DNA from: Candidatus Sumerlaeaceae bacterium
GTDB taxonomy: Bacteria; Sumerlaeota; Sumerlaeia; Sumerlaeales; Sumerlaeaceae
Length of the DNA: 48,099 nt
Direction of reading: 5' to 3'
Assembly: GCA_019695055.1 (NCBI GenBank)
Contig: JAIBAT010000129.1
Coordinates: forward strand, 1 to 48,099
Shown here: positions 11,301 to 19,329 of the stretch, piece by piece
Layout of the letters: each line of letters opens with the position of its first letter
Position numbering within the stretch: the first letter of the stretch is position 1
Position numbers and translations under genes: made by a program
Notes under the pieces: generated by a model
The model's input: only the letters and a program-made list of their open reading frames with translations
The model's database searches: none
Told to the model about the DNA's origin: nothing

Positions 11301-11464
11301 GATTTCCTCCCTGCAGGCGATTGAACGAGGGCGGATGCTGGGTGCCGGGGATGGCACAGTCAAATTGATTGTAGGGTGACCCGCGACACGCATCGCTCCT
11401 TGAAATGGGCGATGCAGATGGTTTAGCAGTCTTGATGATTAGGGGGGAGGAACGGAGAACGCAA
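11301..11464. other. Divergent promoter region of the polyol operon and the YHYH gene
   Basis: A spacer of 164 bases between the divergent SDR and YHYH genes. Shine-Dalgarno sequences are clear on both sides (GGAGGAAATC before 11300 on minus; GGGGGGAGGAACGGAG before 11465 on plus). A TTTGACTG..-like element occurs on the minus strand near 11355-11365, but I cannot identify a matching -10 box or an operator. No regulator gene for the operon is nearby. Confidence 0.3.
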
Positions 11465-12424
11465 ATGACGAGGGCATCCTTGATTGCGCTGGGTGTCGCA
11501 ATGTTTTCGGCAGTGGTGCTGGCTGCAGACACACCGATGGCCAATCGGGTCGCAACCAGCATGGAGGGCGGATATCGTATTATTCGCTCGAACGGGATTC
11601 CTGACCACCAGACGGGCCAGTTCCCAAGCCGGCGCAATCCAAATGCCATCGCTCCGAAAGATTACACTTGGCGCATTCCCCTGAAACCACGAATGGCCGC
11701 GGCTCCCATCCCTACTGGATTTGCGTGGTACGGGGTAGCCATCAACGGCGTACCCATGGAACCCGGAACGCAGGAATTCTGGAACGACGACCGCACCTCC
11801 AACTGGCACTATGAAGCCATTGGCGGCACAAGCGACCTGGGAATCGACATGAGTCTGGCCCATGTGCAGCCAAATGGGGCGTACCATTATCACGGACTAC
11901 CGAAGGGCCTCGTGGAACGCCTCGGCGGAGACGCGGGTAAGATGCTGCTGGTGGGTTGGGCCGCAGACGGTTATCCCATTTACACGGCCAACGGATACAC
12001 GGATCCGAAGGATGCGAAGAGCCCAGTGAAAAAAATGAAATCCAGCTATCGCCTGAAATCAGGCAACCGCACGAACGGCCTCATTGGACCTTACGATGGG
12101 CGGTTCACGGAGGATTTTGAGTACGTAAAGGGTCTTGGTGACCTGGACGAGTGCAATGGGCGGTTTGGCGTGACGCCGGAGTTTCCGGCGGGCACCTACC
12201 ATTATTACTGCACGGAAATGTTCCCGTTTATCTCGCGCAATTGGCGAGGCGAACCAGACCCCAGTTTCCAGAAGCAGGGCCCGCCACCGGGAACACGGGA
12301 GCGCAAACCGCGGCGTGAGGATATGGGTGGCGGCCAAGGTCCGGGTTCAACTGCAAGGCCCACACCACCGCCCCGCCCGACCCAGCCGGCGCGGCCAACG
12401 CCCCCATCACGGCGTCCCCAATAA
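11465..12424 (+). CDS. Secreted YHYH-domain protein with proline-rich tail
   Basis: A 319-aa exported protein of the YHYH family, named for its conserved histidine motif; the molecular function is not established. The N-terminal signal peptide ends about VVLAADTP. The motif appears as GAYHYHG in the middle, and a second aromatic/His cluster GTYHYYCTEMFPFI lies near the end of the domain, with GWAADGYPIY and GLIGPYDGRF between them. The last 50 or so residues are low-complexity and rich in Pro, Arg and Thr (TPPPRPTQPARPTPPSRR), a likely cell-wall or matrix-contacting tail. I chose the ATG at 11465, which has a Shine-Dalgarno and begins the signal peptide. The histidine clusters suggest metal binding (inference). 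Confidence 0.85.
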   Translation: MTRASLIALGVAMFSAVVLAADTPMANRVATSMEGGYRIIRSNGIPDHQTGQFPSRRNPNAIAPKDYTWRIPLKPRMAAAPIPTGFAWYGVAINGVPMEPGTQEFWNDDRTSNWHYEAIGGTSDLGIDMSLAHVQPNGAYHYHGLPKGLVERLGGDAGKMLLVGWAADGYPIYTANGYTDPKDAKSPVKKMKSSYRLKSGNRTNGLIGPYDGRFTEDFEYVKGLGDLDECNGRFGVTPEFPAGTYHYYCTEMFPFISRNWRGEPDPSFQKQGPPPGTRERKPRREDMGGGQGPGSTARPTPPPRPTQPARPTPPSRRPQ

Positions 12425-12428
12425 ACTT

Positions 12429-12740
12429 TCAGGGTTGAGCACGGCGATAGGTGCCTCGCCGCTCGATGGCGCGCTGGAGGACTTCATCCTGTGCGGCTTT
12501 TGCCAGCGTCGAGGCACGGCGGTAGGCCTCGGAGTGGATTTTGCCCTGCTCCAGAGCGAACGTAGCCACGTCAGGATGGCCATAATCGACGGCCATCACA
12601 AGCAACTCATCCCAAATCCGCATGCTGAGGTCTGTATCCATGGTTTGCAGATGCAGGGCGTCGATGGTGCGGCGAACCGCCGGCAGTCCGGCGCGTTGCA
12701 TGGCAAGCCGCAGTGTGTTCAGTTCGGTTTCGCAATTCAT
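12429..12740 (-). CDS. Small hypothetical protein, 103 aa
   Basis: I do not recognise this family. The protein is mostly helical by composition, has no signal peptide or membrane segment, and has one short aromatic patch (RIWDELLVMAVDYGHPD). The start at 12740 (MNCETELN) has GGGGAGG about ten bases upstream, which supports translation; a longer in-frame ORF opens at 12776. The gene lies 102 bases downstream of the STAS gene on the same strand and could be the last member of the yjbQ-STAS operon. Its stop is four bases from the stop of the convergent YHYH gene. Alternatively it is a spurious ORF; the good Shine-Dalgarno and tight fit between neighbours argue that it is real. Confidence 0.55.
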   Translation of the reverse strand: MNCETELNTLRLAMQRAGLPAVRRTIDALHLQTMDTDLSMRIWDELLVMAVDYGHPDVATFALEQGKIHSEAYRRASTLAKAAQDEVLQRAIERRGTYRRAQP

Positions 12741-12842
12741 GGTGCCCAACCTCCCCGGGCAGGCAGGCTGCCCCACTTCAATTAGACAACAGGGAATGGC
12801 ACCGGTTTTGGGGTTCAGCAGAAATGCGGCTGAAATTCCGGG

Positions 12843-13421
12843 TTACGAAGCTTGTTTGTTGTTTTCCCGTTCGAGGCTCTCGTTGAGGTACTTCAGCACA
12901 CTTTGGAAGCGGGTAGAGTTTTCCGGGTCGAGTTCGCAAAGCTTCTCGTGGGCCTCGATCATGTGGATGATGCGGTCGGCCCGCGACAGGTTCGCGGCGT
13001 CGCAATCCTGGAAGGCTTCCTCGGGCACATCCTCGGTGCCTGTGACGGGCGCCACGCGAACATCCACGAAGTGCTTGATACCAACGGTCTCGAGAAGGCG
13101 CGAGCACTGCTCGTTCACGTTTACAAGCGTCATGGCAGAGCCGTTGTCGCGCTTGTGGCGCAGGCCGGCACCGGCCAGCGCGCCCATGAAGGTGGAGTCG
13201 AGGGTGGTGGTGTGCTCCATATCCACAAAAATACTGTAATTCCCGGCACCGTGGGACTCAGCGACGCGGTCAATGAGCTGCTTCAGCTCGGCGCTGTTGG
13301 CAAAGCTGCCGCGGCCGGTGACGCGGATAATCACCACGCCGCCGTCGAGTTCGGCGAAGCAGATGGAATCGGGGGCGGAGTCGTGGCCCTGGGCGGTTTC
13401 GGCAGTCATCATTTTACTCAT
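12843..13421 (-). CDS. STAS-domain protein (anti-sigma-factor antagonist-like)
   Basis: A 192-aa cytoplasmic protein with a STAS fold at about residues 20-125. The segment YSIFVDMEHTTTLDSTFMGAL matches the SpoIIAA-type loop, where the Ser of DST is the residue that partner kinases phosphorylate. The C-terminal 60 residues (RADRIIHMIEAHEKL and following) form a helical tail not found in minimal SpoIIAA proteins. It overlaps the end of yjbQ by eight bases, so the two are probably co-translated. No anti-sigma kinase or phosphatase gene is adjacent, so the switch partner must be elsewhere. The family call is good, but the target sigma factor is unknown. Confidence 0.85.
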   Translation of the reverse strand: MSKMMTAETAQGHDSAPDSICFAELDGGVVIIRVTGRGSFANSAELKQLIDRVAESHGAGNYSIFVDMEHTTTLDSTFMGALAGAGLRHKRDNGSAMTLVNVNEQCSRLLETVGIKHFVDVRVAPVTGTEDVPEEAFQDCDAANLSRADRIIHMIEAHEKLCELDPENSTRFQSVLKYLNESLERENNKQAS

Positions 13422-13818
13422 GGGGGTCTTTCATTACTTTGACGTAGAAAGTGCGGTCGCGGGGGCCGTCGAATTCACAGAAAAACACACCCTGCCAGCG
13501 GCCCAGCAGCGGGCGTCCGGCGTGGATGATGAGTGTTTGCGACGGGCCGACATAGGCGGCCTTGATATGGGAATCGCTGTTTCCCTCGGCGTGGCGATAA
13601 TCACCGCGGTGGGGAATGGTGGAATTCATGAATGCGTTGATGTCGCGGGGCACGTCGGGGTCGGCGTTTTCGTTGATGGTGATGGCGGCCGTGGTGTGGG
13701 GACAATAGACCACGCACAGCCCGCTGTCGACCTGCTGCGAGCGGATCGCATCGGCCACGCTGGCCGTGATGTCCTGAAACTCAACGCGGTTTCGTGTTCG
13801 TAGTTGGTACTTCTGCAT
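13414..13818 (-). CDS. yjbQ: YjbQ/UPF0047 family protein (secondary thiamine-phosphate synthase-like)
   Basis: A 134-aa protein of the YjbQ family, whose members show weak thiamine-phosphate synthase activity but whose main role is unsettled. Diagnostic segments are CVVYCPHTTAAITINENADPDV, the conserved HRGDYRHAEGNSDSHIKAA stretch with several His/Asp residues, and the ending GRWQGVFFCEFDGPR. I chose the ATG at 13818 (MQKYQL) because homologues begin just there; the ORF is open for another 15 codons. It is the first gene of a small minus-strand operon with the STAS gene. The overlap of ATG and TAA regions suggests coupled translation. Confidence 0.92.
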   Translation of the reverse strand: MQKYQLRTRNRVEFQDITASVADAIRSQQVDSGLCVVYCPHTTAAITINENADPDVPRDINAFMNSTIPHRGDYRHAEGNSDSHIKAAYVGPSQTLIIHAGRPLLGRWQGVFFCEFDGPRDRTFYVKVMKDPHE

Positions 13819-14055
13819 TAGCCTGGGTGCGACAATCCTTCGGTCTCGGGAGCGGCGGTACAAACCAACACCGCATTAAACAGAACAACAACGTCCAACA
13901 TGGTGCGCCCGCAGCGCAAAACTTTGCAAGGGTATTGTTCGGGAAATTGCATTGGGGGGAGCCTGTCGGCGGGGTAAGGCGAACTTGTCGTAATTCTGAT
14001 TCTTGGACCGATATAATAGCTTCGTTTTAAGTATAAAGCGACCGCCGAAAAACAA
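13819..14055. other. Intergenic region, ccsA 3' end / yjbQ promoter
   Basis: A gap of 237 bases. It should hold the yjbQ promoter on the minus strand. The AT-rich part (13998-14055) has a perfect TATAAT on the plus strand at 14013-14018 and a TATACT on the minus strand near 14030-14035, but neither has a convincing -35 box at normal spacing. No terminator hairpin follows ccsA. I see no small gene here. Confidence 0.35.
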
Positions 14056-16020
14056 TCACCCTTTCTTAATGGGTTCGGCGTAGGAGTGCATGCCTCCGCT
14101 GAGGCCCGGCAGGTAGGACACGCCGAAGTAGGTCACCAGAACCATAACGAAACCAACAATCGAAGCCACGACGGAGCGCCGCCCCGTCCACCCCAGATTC
14201 ATGCGAAGGTGCAAATAGATCGTGTAGGTGAACCATGTAATCAGTGCCCAGGTTTCCTTGGGATCCCAACTCCAAGCATTGCCCCAAGCAGTATTTGCCC
14301 ATACGGCCCCAAGCAGGATGCCTATGGTCAGCAGTGGCCAGCCCACCTGGATGGCACGGTAGGCGAGGTATTCAAACATTTCTTTGCCGGGTAGAATTCC
14401 GGGTTGGTCACCGGTCATCTCCTTCACGAAGAACATGATCGCGAACACGAAGGCGATGAGAAACAGGCTATAGCTGATGAGCAGGGACGTGACGTGCCAG
14501 TTGAGCCAGTAGTTGTTAAGCACGGCAACAAGTGGTTCGACCTTACGCATCTGGAGCGGCAGGCTGTTGGCCAAACTCATCAGGATCGTGCTTGCCGCGC
14601 TGGCGGCGCAACCGATCCACCCCTGACGGTAGATGGCTTCGAAGGTAAGGCTCGCGATGGCAAAGCCGCCCATGGCGAAGGTGATAGATTCATAGAGATT
14701 CGAGACCGGCATGCGGCCAGCCAGCAGGAAGCGGATAAGCAGCGCGGCGACCATTACGAGGGCTGCGACGGAAAAGACCCCAAAACCGATGCGCCACAGA
14801 ACGCGCGAACCCTGGCCAGCGGCAGCGGATGCAGCCTGGGTCGGATCACCGTAGCCGGCCGTCGAACGGACCACCATGCTATCGGGAACCGAAGGGGCGG
14901 GTGTGAAGGTGGTAGCGCTGAACTGGGCCGGGCCTCCCGCCATGGCCAGCGCCGGGGATGATCCCGTAACCGGCGATGGAGCGGTCGTTCCCGCAGCCGC
15001 GAGTTTCAGTTTGCGTGGGCCCTGCTTCACCGTCCACAGGTAGGCAAGGAAGATGAAAAAGGAAATTCCGTACAAGAGCGACGCCTTGCCGAATGGATGC
15101 CACACGGTGTTAATGTGGTCGAGGGCACGAAGGTGGTCCGGCATGTAGGCGGGCATATCGCCGAGGCGCTCAACCATCCATTTAGTGGTGGAGGCCACGT
15201 CGGCGGGATCCTTGTCGTCGTAAGCCTTTTTCAGGGCCGCGTTCAGGGCCAGCACACTGGCCCACGGCTCGGCCTTTGTGTCGGCCATCTGCAAACGTTG
15301 AGCAATTGCCTCGTCTGGGGCAGTTTCGGGGTGCTCGATCATGGAGGGTGAAACCCAGTTGCCTGCCTCGTCGCCAACTGGCGCAATCCGGAAATCACCA
15401 GGAAGATTGATGAACGAAATCAGTCGGAAGCGGAACTTCTCCAGGGCTTTCTTCGTGGTTTCATCAAGTTTGGCTTCCACTTCGTTGCCACCAGCCATGC
15501 CCGCGAGCACAAGATTGCGCACATTGGGTGTCTTCATGACCCAAACAGGCGCGACGCGCAGGTTGCGATGGGGCTGGAGCCCAAAGACTTCGGCGAGTTT
15601 GGGGTTCTCCACCGGGATGATGGGGCATTTCACCCACTGCTTGTTCTGATAAATCATCCCCAGCAGTGTGAACAGGGGATCCTGCTTCTCGAAACTTGGC
15701 TTGCCGGTGATGGCGTTCACCTTGATAGCGGCGAAGGTGCGCAAGGTATGTGCAATGCCCTCGCTTTGAACGGCAATGGAGTCTATGCCGCTTTTGGCCA
15801 GCGCCTCATCAACGGCGGGGTAATAAAGTGCGGCCGGCTCTACAGGGACAAATGCGGTCGAAGTTGTCTCGCCCGGTGCAATCCCGGTGCCCGCGCCAGA
15901 GTGAACCTCTACGGTTTCCGTGCGTCCCGTTTTGGCATAATACTGGGCGGGTGCAGCCGCAGCAAGCGTCAGCACCGCCGCCGCGAAAAGGCATCGGGGG
16001 AGAATCATACGACGTCTCAT
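14056..16020 (-). CDS. ccsA: Cytochrome c biogenesis protein CcsA with large periplasmic N-terminal domain
   Basis: A 654-aa membrane protein of the System II heme-delivery pathway, which exports heme and attaches it to apocytochromes c. Residues 1-330 begin with a signal peptide and form a periplasmic region (segment DPLFTLLGMIYQNKQW is typical of such domains in PVC and Bacteroidetes CcsA proteins). The rest is the CcsA core, with several membrane helices and the tryptophan-rich heme-handling signature WGNAWSWDPKETWAL near the C-terminus, plus histidines in NWHVTS and GGMHSY. I chose the ATG at 16020; 16080 and 16008 are alternatives and none has a strong Shine-Dalgarno. No separate ccsB/resB is visible nearby. 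A Thr/Ser/Pro-rich linker joins the two halves. Confidence 0.9.
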   Translation of the reverse strand: MRRRMILPRCLFAAAVLTLAAAAPAQYYAKTGRTETVEVHSGAGTGIAPGETTSTAFVPVEPAALYYPAVDEALAKSGIDSIAVQSEGIAHTLRTFAAIKVNAITGKPSFEKQDPLFTLLGMIYQNKQWVKCPIIPVENPKLAEVFGLQPHRNLRVAPVWVMKTPNVRNLVLAGMAGGNEVEAKLDETTKKALEKFRFRLISFINLPGDFRIAPVGDEAGNWVSPSMIEHPETAPDEAIAQRLQMADTKAEPWASVLALNAALKKAYDDKDPADVASTTKWMVERLGDMPAYMPDHLRALDHINTVWHPFGKASLLYGISFFIFLAYLWTVKQGPRKLKLAAAGTTAPSPVTGSSPALAMAGGPAQFSATTFTPAPSVPDSMVVRSTAGYGDPTQAASAAAGQGSRVLWRIGFGVFSVAALVMVAALLIRFLLAGRMPVSNLYESITFAMGGFAIASLTFEAIYRQGWIGCAASAASTILMSLANSLPLQMRKVEPLVAVLNNYWLNWHVTSLLISYSLFLIAFVFAIMFFVKEMTGDQPGILPGKEMFEYLAYRAIQVGWPLLTIGILLGAVWANTAWGNAWSWDPKETWALITWFTYTIYLHLRMNLGWTGRRSVVASIVGFVMVLVTYFGVSYLPGLSGGMHSYAEPIKKG

Positions 16021-16196
16021 TCGTGAAGGATATCCACTTTCAGGTTGCAGCCATTTCTTCACAGCAACCGTAACAAACATAACGACCTGTGGCCACGGCT
16101 ATTCGCCAGACCGGGAGAACGGTTATTGGCGCTAGTGATTGACAGGCACTCCGCCAACGCCTTACGATGGTTACAAATATGAGTTGGAGTGATGAA

Positions 16197-17462
16197 ATGA
16201 GTGGTCTTGCATGGCGCGCGGTTTGGGGCGCGTTGGTTTGTGGCGCAATGATTCATGCTGGCGGGCTCGAGGCCGCGCCCTCGGTGGAGCGGACTCCTGA
16301 TGGCGAGGCTTTGCTTTACACCAAGCTGACAGAAGAAAAGGCCCAGCAGGGGCAAGACTATGCACTAATTCACTATATCCACGCGGGTTGGTTGATGCCA
16401 CCGGACATGTCGCCCGCCGAAAAGGCCGCGATGCAGCAGGTCCTGAGCACGGGCAAAGCCGAGGCAAACGACGCAGCGCTAATTTCTGCGCTGAGCCAAT
16501 GCCAGCCAGCTTTTCAGGAATTTCGCGCAGGAACGGAATTGGGTGGTTGCCACGACGGTGACAAGGGTGGTCCGCACAATCCTCCGGGGCACAATCCGCC
16601 AGGGCATAACCCCCCGGGACCTCCCGGACACCATCCGGGTGATCATGTGCCGAGCCCCTGCTTCCCGACTTTGTTTTCGGTGCCCAAAGCCTTGTGCGCT
16701 GAGGGCCTGATCCTTGAGGCCCAGGGGAAGTATGGTGACGCGCTTAATACTTATGTGGATGTGCTGCAGTTCAGCCGCGATGTGGGGAATTCCCTGCCAA
16801 ATGCCACAATGTTCCCGGTGGCGCTGACGGCCGGGCAGCTTGGCGCAAACCGCATTCGGAAACTCACCGCCAAGGGCAAGTTGTCGGCGGAGGAACTGGC
16901 CATTGCGAGCCGCGAAATTCGGCGCTCTTTGGCCGAGAATGCGACTCCGCGCCTAATTCTGGACGAGGAAACCACCGTGGCACTGGCAACAGCCCAGAAA
17001 GCGAAAGCTGACGTCACGGCCCAGAAAGCGTTGGAATCCCACGACCTGCAGGCGCAGTACTTTGAGACCCCATATACGGGCCGCGATCGTGACGGCCACG
17101 CCAAAGCCATGAAAGCTTTGACTCCAAAGACCGGCGGAGTCCCGGACATGACCCAGATTGAGACGCGTCACCTCGTGATGGTGTCGGTCATGCGACAGGC
17201 ACTGGCCGCAGCGGCCGTCGAGCAATACAAGCTGGCCCGCGGCACTTACCCGGCCAGCCTGAAGGACTCAGGTGCAACCGCAACGACCGACCCATTTGGC
17301 ACGGGCGAATTCCGCTATATCCTGAACGCCGATCGCTCCGGATATGAAATTTACAGTGTCGGCCCGGATGGAACAGATCAGTCTGGCGAGGTGATGTACG
17401 ACCCGGCAGCGGGAGTCACGAGCGCCGGGGACATTGTGACGACCAGCCCTGAATGGAAGTAA
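16197..17462 (+). CDS. Exported protein with Pro/Gly/His repeat and pseudopilin-like C-terminus
   Basis: A 421-aa protein I cannot assign to a named family. The ATG at 16197 has GGAG seven bases upstream and starts a signal peptide ending near GGLEAAPS. Residues about 125-150 hold a tandem Pro-Gly-His-Asn repeat (units PPGHN), followed by PPGHHPGDH. Helical segments follow, with a TPR-like stretch (EGLILEAQGKYGDALNTYVDVL). The C-terminal 70 residues (YKLARGTYPASL, then DPFGTGEFRYIL, EIYSVGPDGTDQSG) resemble the globular end of GspG-like pseudopilins, but no prepilin N-terminus exists. It diverges from ccsA and converges with the sigma factor gene. Function unknown; metal binding by the His repeat is a guess. 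Confidence 0.7.
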   Translation: MSGLAWRAVWGALVCGAMIHAGGLEAAPSVERTPDGEALLYTKLTEEKAQQGQDYALIHYIHAGWLMPPDMSPAEKAAMQQVLSTGKAEANDAALISALSQCQPAFQEFRAGTELGGCHDGDKGGPHNPPGHNPPGHNPPGPPGHHPGDHVPSPCFPTLFSVPKALCAEGLILEAQGKYGDALNTYVDVLQFSRDVGNSLPNATMFPVALTAGQLGANRIRKLTAKGKLSAEELAIASREIRRSLAENATPRLILDEETTVALATAQKAKADVTAQKALESHDLQAQYFETPYTGRDRDGHAKAMKALTPKTGGVPDMTQIETRHLVMVSVMRQALAAAAVEQYKLARGTYPASLKDSGATATTDPFGTGEFRYILNADRSGYEIYSVGPDGTDQSGEVMYDPAAGVTSAGDIVTTSPEWK

Positions 17463-17511
17463 TAAACATTTAAGTGTGTTGTTGCACAGGAACGACCGGG
17501 GTCCTTAGTAT

Positions 17512-18675
17512 TTACAGCTGCCCCGCGGCATGCAAGTATAGCAGGCCACCAATGAACACCATGACAAGCACGTAGGCGCAGAGGCCAACGAGGAGACCGC
17601 GGCGAATGCGGTTGGTTTCGGCAAGCCAGGCGTCGGGATCTTCGATCCTTTGCAGTTCACGCCGCCGACGGCTGATGTGGGTAATCCCGAAATAGTTGAT
17701 GGAAATAAGGGCGAGCGCATAGACTGTGATGAGTCCAAGGGCTGCCACGGGATAGTCCTTCAGGGGTCGGAAGGCAACGATGGCGCCGAGGAAGAGAAAC
17801 ATCACAATGGCGCTGGCAATGGAGATGATCCAAAGTCCACGGCGCTCGCGCGCATCTGCGGCACGGGGAAGGGATGACCGAAGGCCGAACCCGAGGCCAA
17901 CAAGCCCGCCCAATGCGCCACCAAAGATGCCTGCCCAGAATCCAGAAATGAGCGGTACGGCAACACCGGCGGCCTTTGCTGCCTTGGCAGCACCGACTCC
18001 CGCGGCTGCGCCAGCGACGGGACCCGCAAAACTGATGGCCGCGATTACACCTGCGGTGAAGACAGCGCCCGGGGTGCTACGCTGCAAAGTCTCCGCGAAG
18101 CGGGATTCCATTTCCGATTGAAGCCTGGCTCGACCGCGGGAAAGGCGCTTCTTGACGGTGTCCGCAGTGAGATCCAGCAGCAGGGCAACCTGCCGAATGG
18201 AGCGTTCCTCGCGATAAAAGAGGGTGAAGATCTCACGGGTTTCGTCGGGAAGGGTGTCGAGGGCCTTTCTCATGGCGGCCATCTCTTCCTGTCGGATAAG
18301 CGCTTCGCGGGGGTCCGCCCCAGCGGCGGCTTTTTCCGCGGCGGAATGGCCGGGAACAAGGGCCTTGCGGGCTCGAATCTTTCCCCGCAAATAATCCGCG
18401 GCGCGGTTGCGCGTCATTTGGCGAAGCCACGGCAGGAAACTGGAAGGATTGCGCAGTTTTGACAGCCGCTGCCACGCAGCGACAAAAACCTCCTGGGCCA
18501 CCTCCTCGCTGGCCTCGACGTCGCGCAGGATCGCCAGGGCGAGGGAACAGACAACGCATTTGTAATCGTTAACAAGGGATTCAAATGCCGCGGTATCGCC
18601 TCCCATGGCTCGAATGACCGTGTCCTGAGAGAAATCAGACGCGGCGCTAAAACTGCCCGGTTGCGCAGTGCTCAT
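17512..18675 (-). CDS. ECF sigma factor fused to a C-terminal membrane domain
   Basis: A 387-aa protein. Residues about 10-165 form an ECF sigma factor: region 2 (AFESLVNDYKCVVCSLAL, then EEVAQEVFVAAWQRL, FLPWLRQMTRNRAADYLR) and region 4 (LPDETREIFTLFYREERS, LLLDLTADTVKKRLSRGRARL). Instead of ending there, the chain runs on for over 200 residues. This part has a Gly/Ala-rich hydrophobic region (about 180-240) and at least three clear membrane helices (IISIASAIVMFLFLGAIVAF; VAALGLITVYALALI; GLLVGLCAYVLVMVFIGGLL). No separate anti-sigma gene is adjacent, so the membrane part may hold the sigma factor inactive in cis. I chose the start at 18675; 18711 is possible. The sigma call is secure, the regulation is inference. 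Confidence 0.88.
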   Translation of the reverse strand: MSTAQPGSFSAASDFSQDTVIRAMGGDTAAFESLVNDYKCVVCSLALAILRDVEASEEVAQEVFVAAWQRLSKLRNPSSFLPWLRQMTRNRAADYLRGKIRARKALVPGHSAAEKAAAGADPREALIRQEEMAAMRKALDTLPDETREIFTLFYREERSIRQVALLLDLTADTVKKRLSRGRARLQSEMESRFAETLQRSTPGAVFTAGVIAAISFAGPVAGAAAGVGAAKAAKAAGVAVPLISGFWAGIFGGALGGLVGLGFGLRSSLPRAADARERRGLWIISIASAIVMFLFLGAIVAFRPLKDYPVAALGLITVYALALISINYFGITHISRRRRELQRIEDPDAWLAETNRIRRGLLVGLCAYVLVMVFIGGLLYLHAAGQL

Positions 18676-18896
18676 ACTGTCAAATCTGTAACCTATGATT
18701 GGGGCCATCATTCTTTGCCTCCGGGCAGAGTGTGAGCTTCTGCAACAGAGTCGCCGGGAGTGGCAAAAGGTGACCCAGTGGGAGGAATTTTCCTGACTCC
18801 TGAAAAGTTGCCGTGTGATGCAGCGGCAGCGATTTGGTCTTCAACCCATGCATTGGCCGGATGATGCAGCCGACCTTTTTCTTCGATGGCGGAGAA

Positions 18897-19265
18897 TCAG
18901 CGTTGCTGAACTGACACAATCGTCTCAAAGCCGCCGTAAACGATTCGTTTGCAGTCGAAGGGCATCTCGTCTACCGAACCCATATCGTTCATGCGCGGGT
19001 CTTTCATGACCTTGGCGTTCACTTTGTCGCGGTGAGCACGCGATTTGTATACTATCCACGAGAACACGACGGTTTCGCCCGGTTTGGTTTTAATGAGTTT
19101 GGGAAACTGGATCCCGAACGCTGGTTTGAGGTCCTCACCGGCACACTCCCGAACCTCCAACGCACCGTGCTCGATCCAAATCTTTGCGGCCTTCAGAGCA
19201 ATGCGTCGGTAAGCGGGCAGGTCCTTCTTCAGAACCGGTAATACGTAACCATCAACATAAGGCAT
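18897..19265 (-). CDS. DUF1428 family protein
   Basis: A 122-aa cytoplasmic protein of the DUF1428 (YbaA-like) family with a dimeric alpha/beta ferredoxin-like fold; no enzyme activity is known. The family pattern is clear: MPYVDGYVLPVLKKDLPAYR at the start, KAAKIWIEHGALEVREC, VVFSWIVYKSRAHRDKVNAKVMKDPR, and MPFDCKRIVYGGFETIV at the end. The start at 19265 carries a strong Shine-Dalgarno (CAGGGAGG). It lies 64 bases downstream of the ntrC-like gene on the same strand and may be read through from it. The 221-base gap on its other side (18676-18896), toward the sigma factor gene, holds no further ORF that I believe. Confidence 0.93.
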   Translation of the reverse strand: MPYVDGYVLPVLKKDLPAYRRIALKAAKIWIEHGALEVRECAGEDLKPAFGIQFPKLIKTKPGETVVFSWIVYKSRAHRDKVNAKVMKDPRMNDMGSVDEMPFDCKRIVYGGFETIVSVQQR

Positions 19266-19329
19266 ACTGCACCTCCCTGTTTTTATCTGGATTCCATTCC
19301 AAGAATCCCAAAGCCTGGTGTGCCACGCC

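Noticed and set aside
13998..14055. Perfect TATAAT box as promoter of a hidden small RNA
   Set aside because: No -35 element at usual spacing and no downstream terminator; the AT-rich tract alone is not evidence for a transcript.
16573..16647. Possible short tandem repeat or CRISPR-like array
   Set aside because: The repeat units are codons of the PPGHN peptide repeat in a single reading frame and have no spacers.
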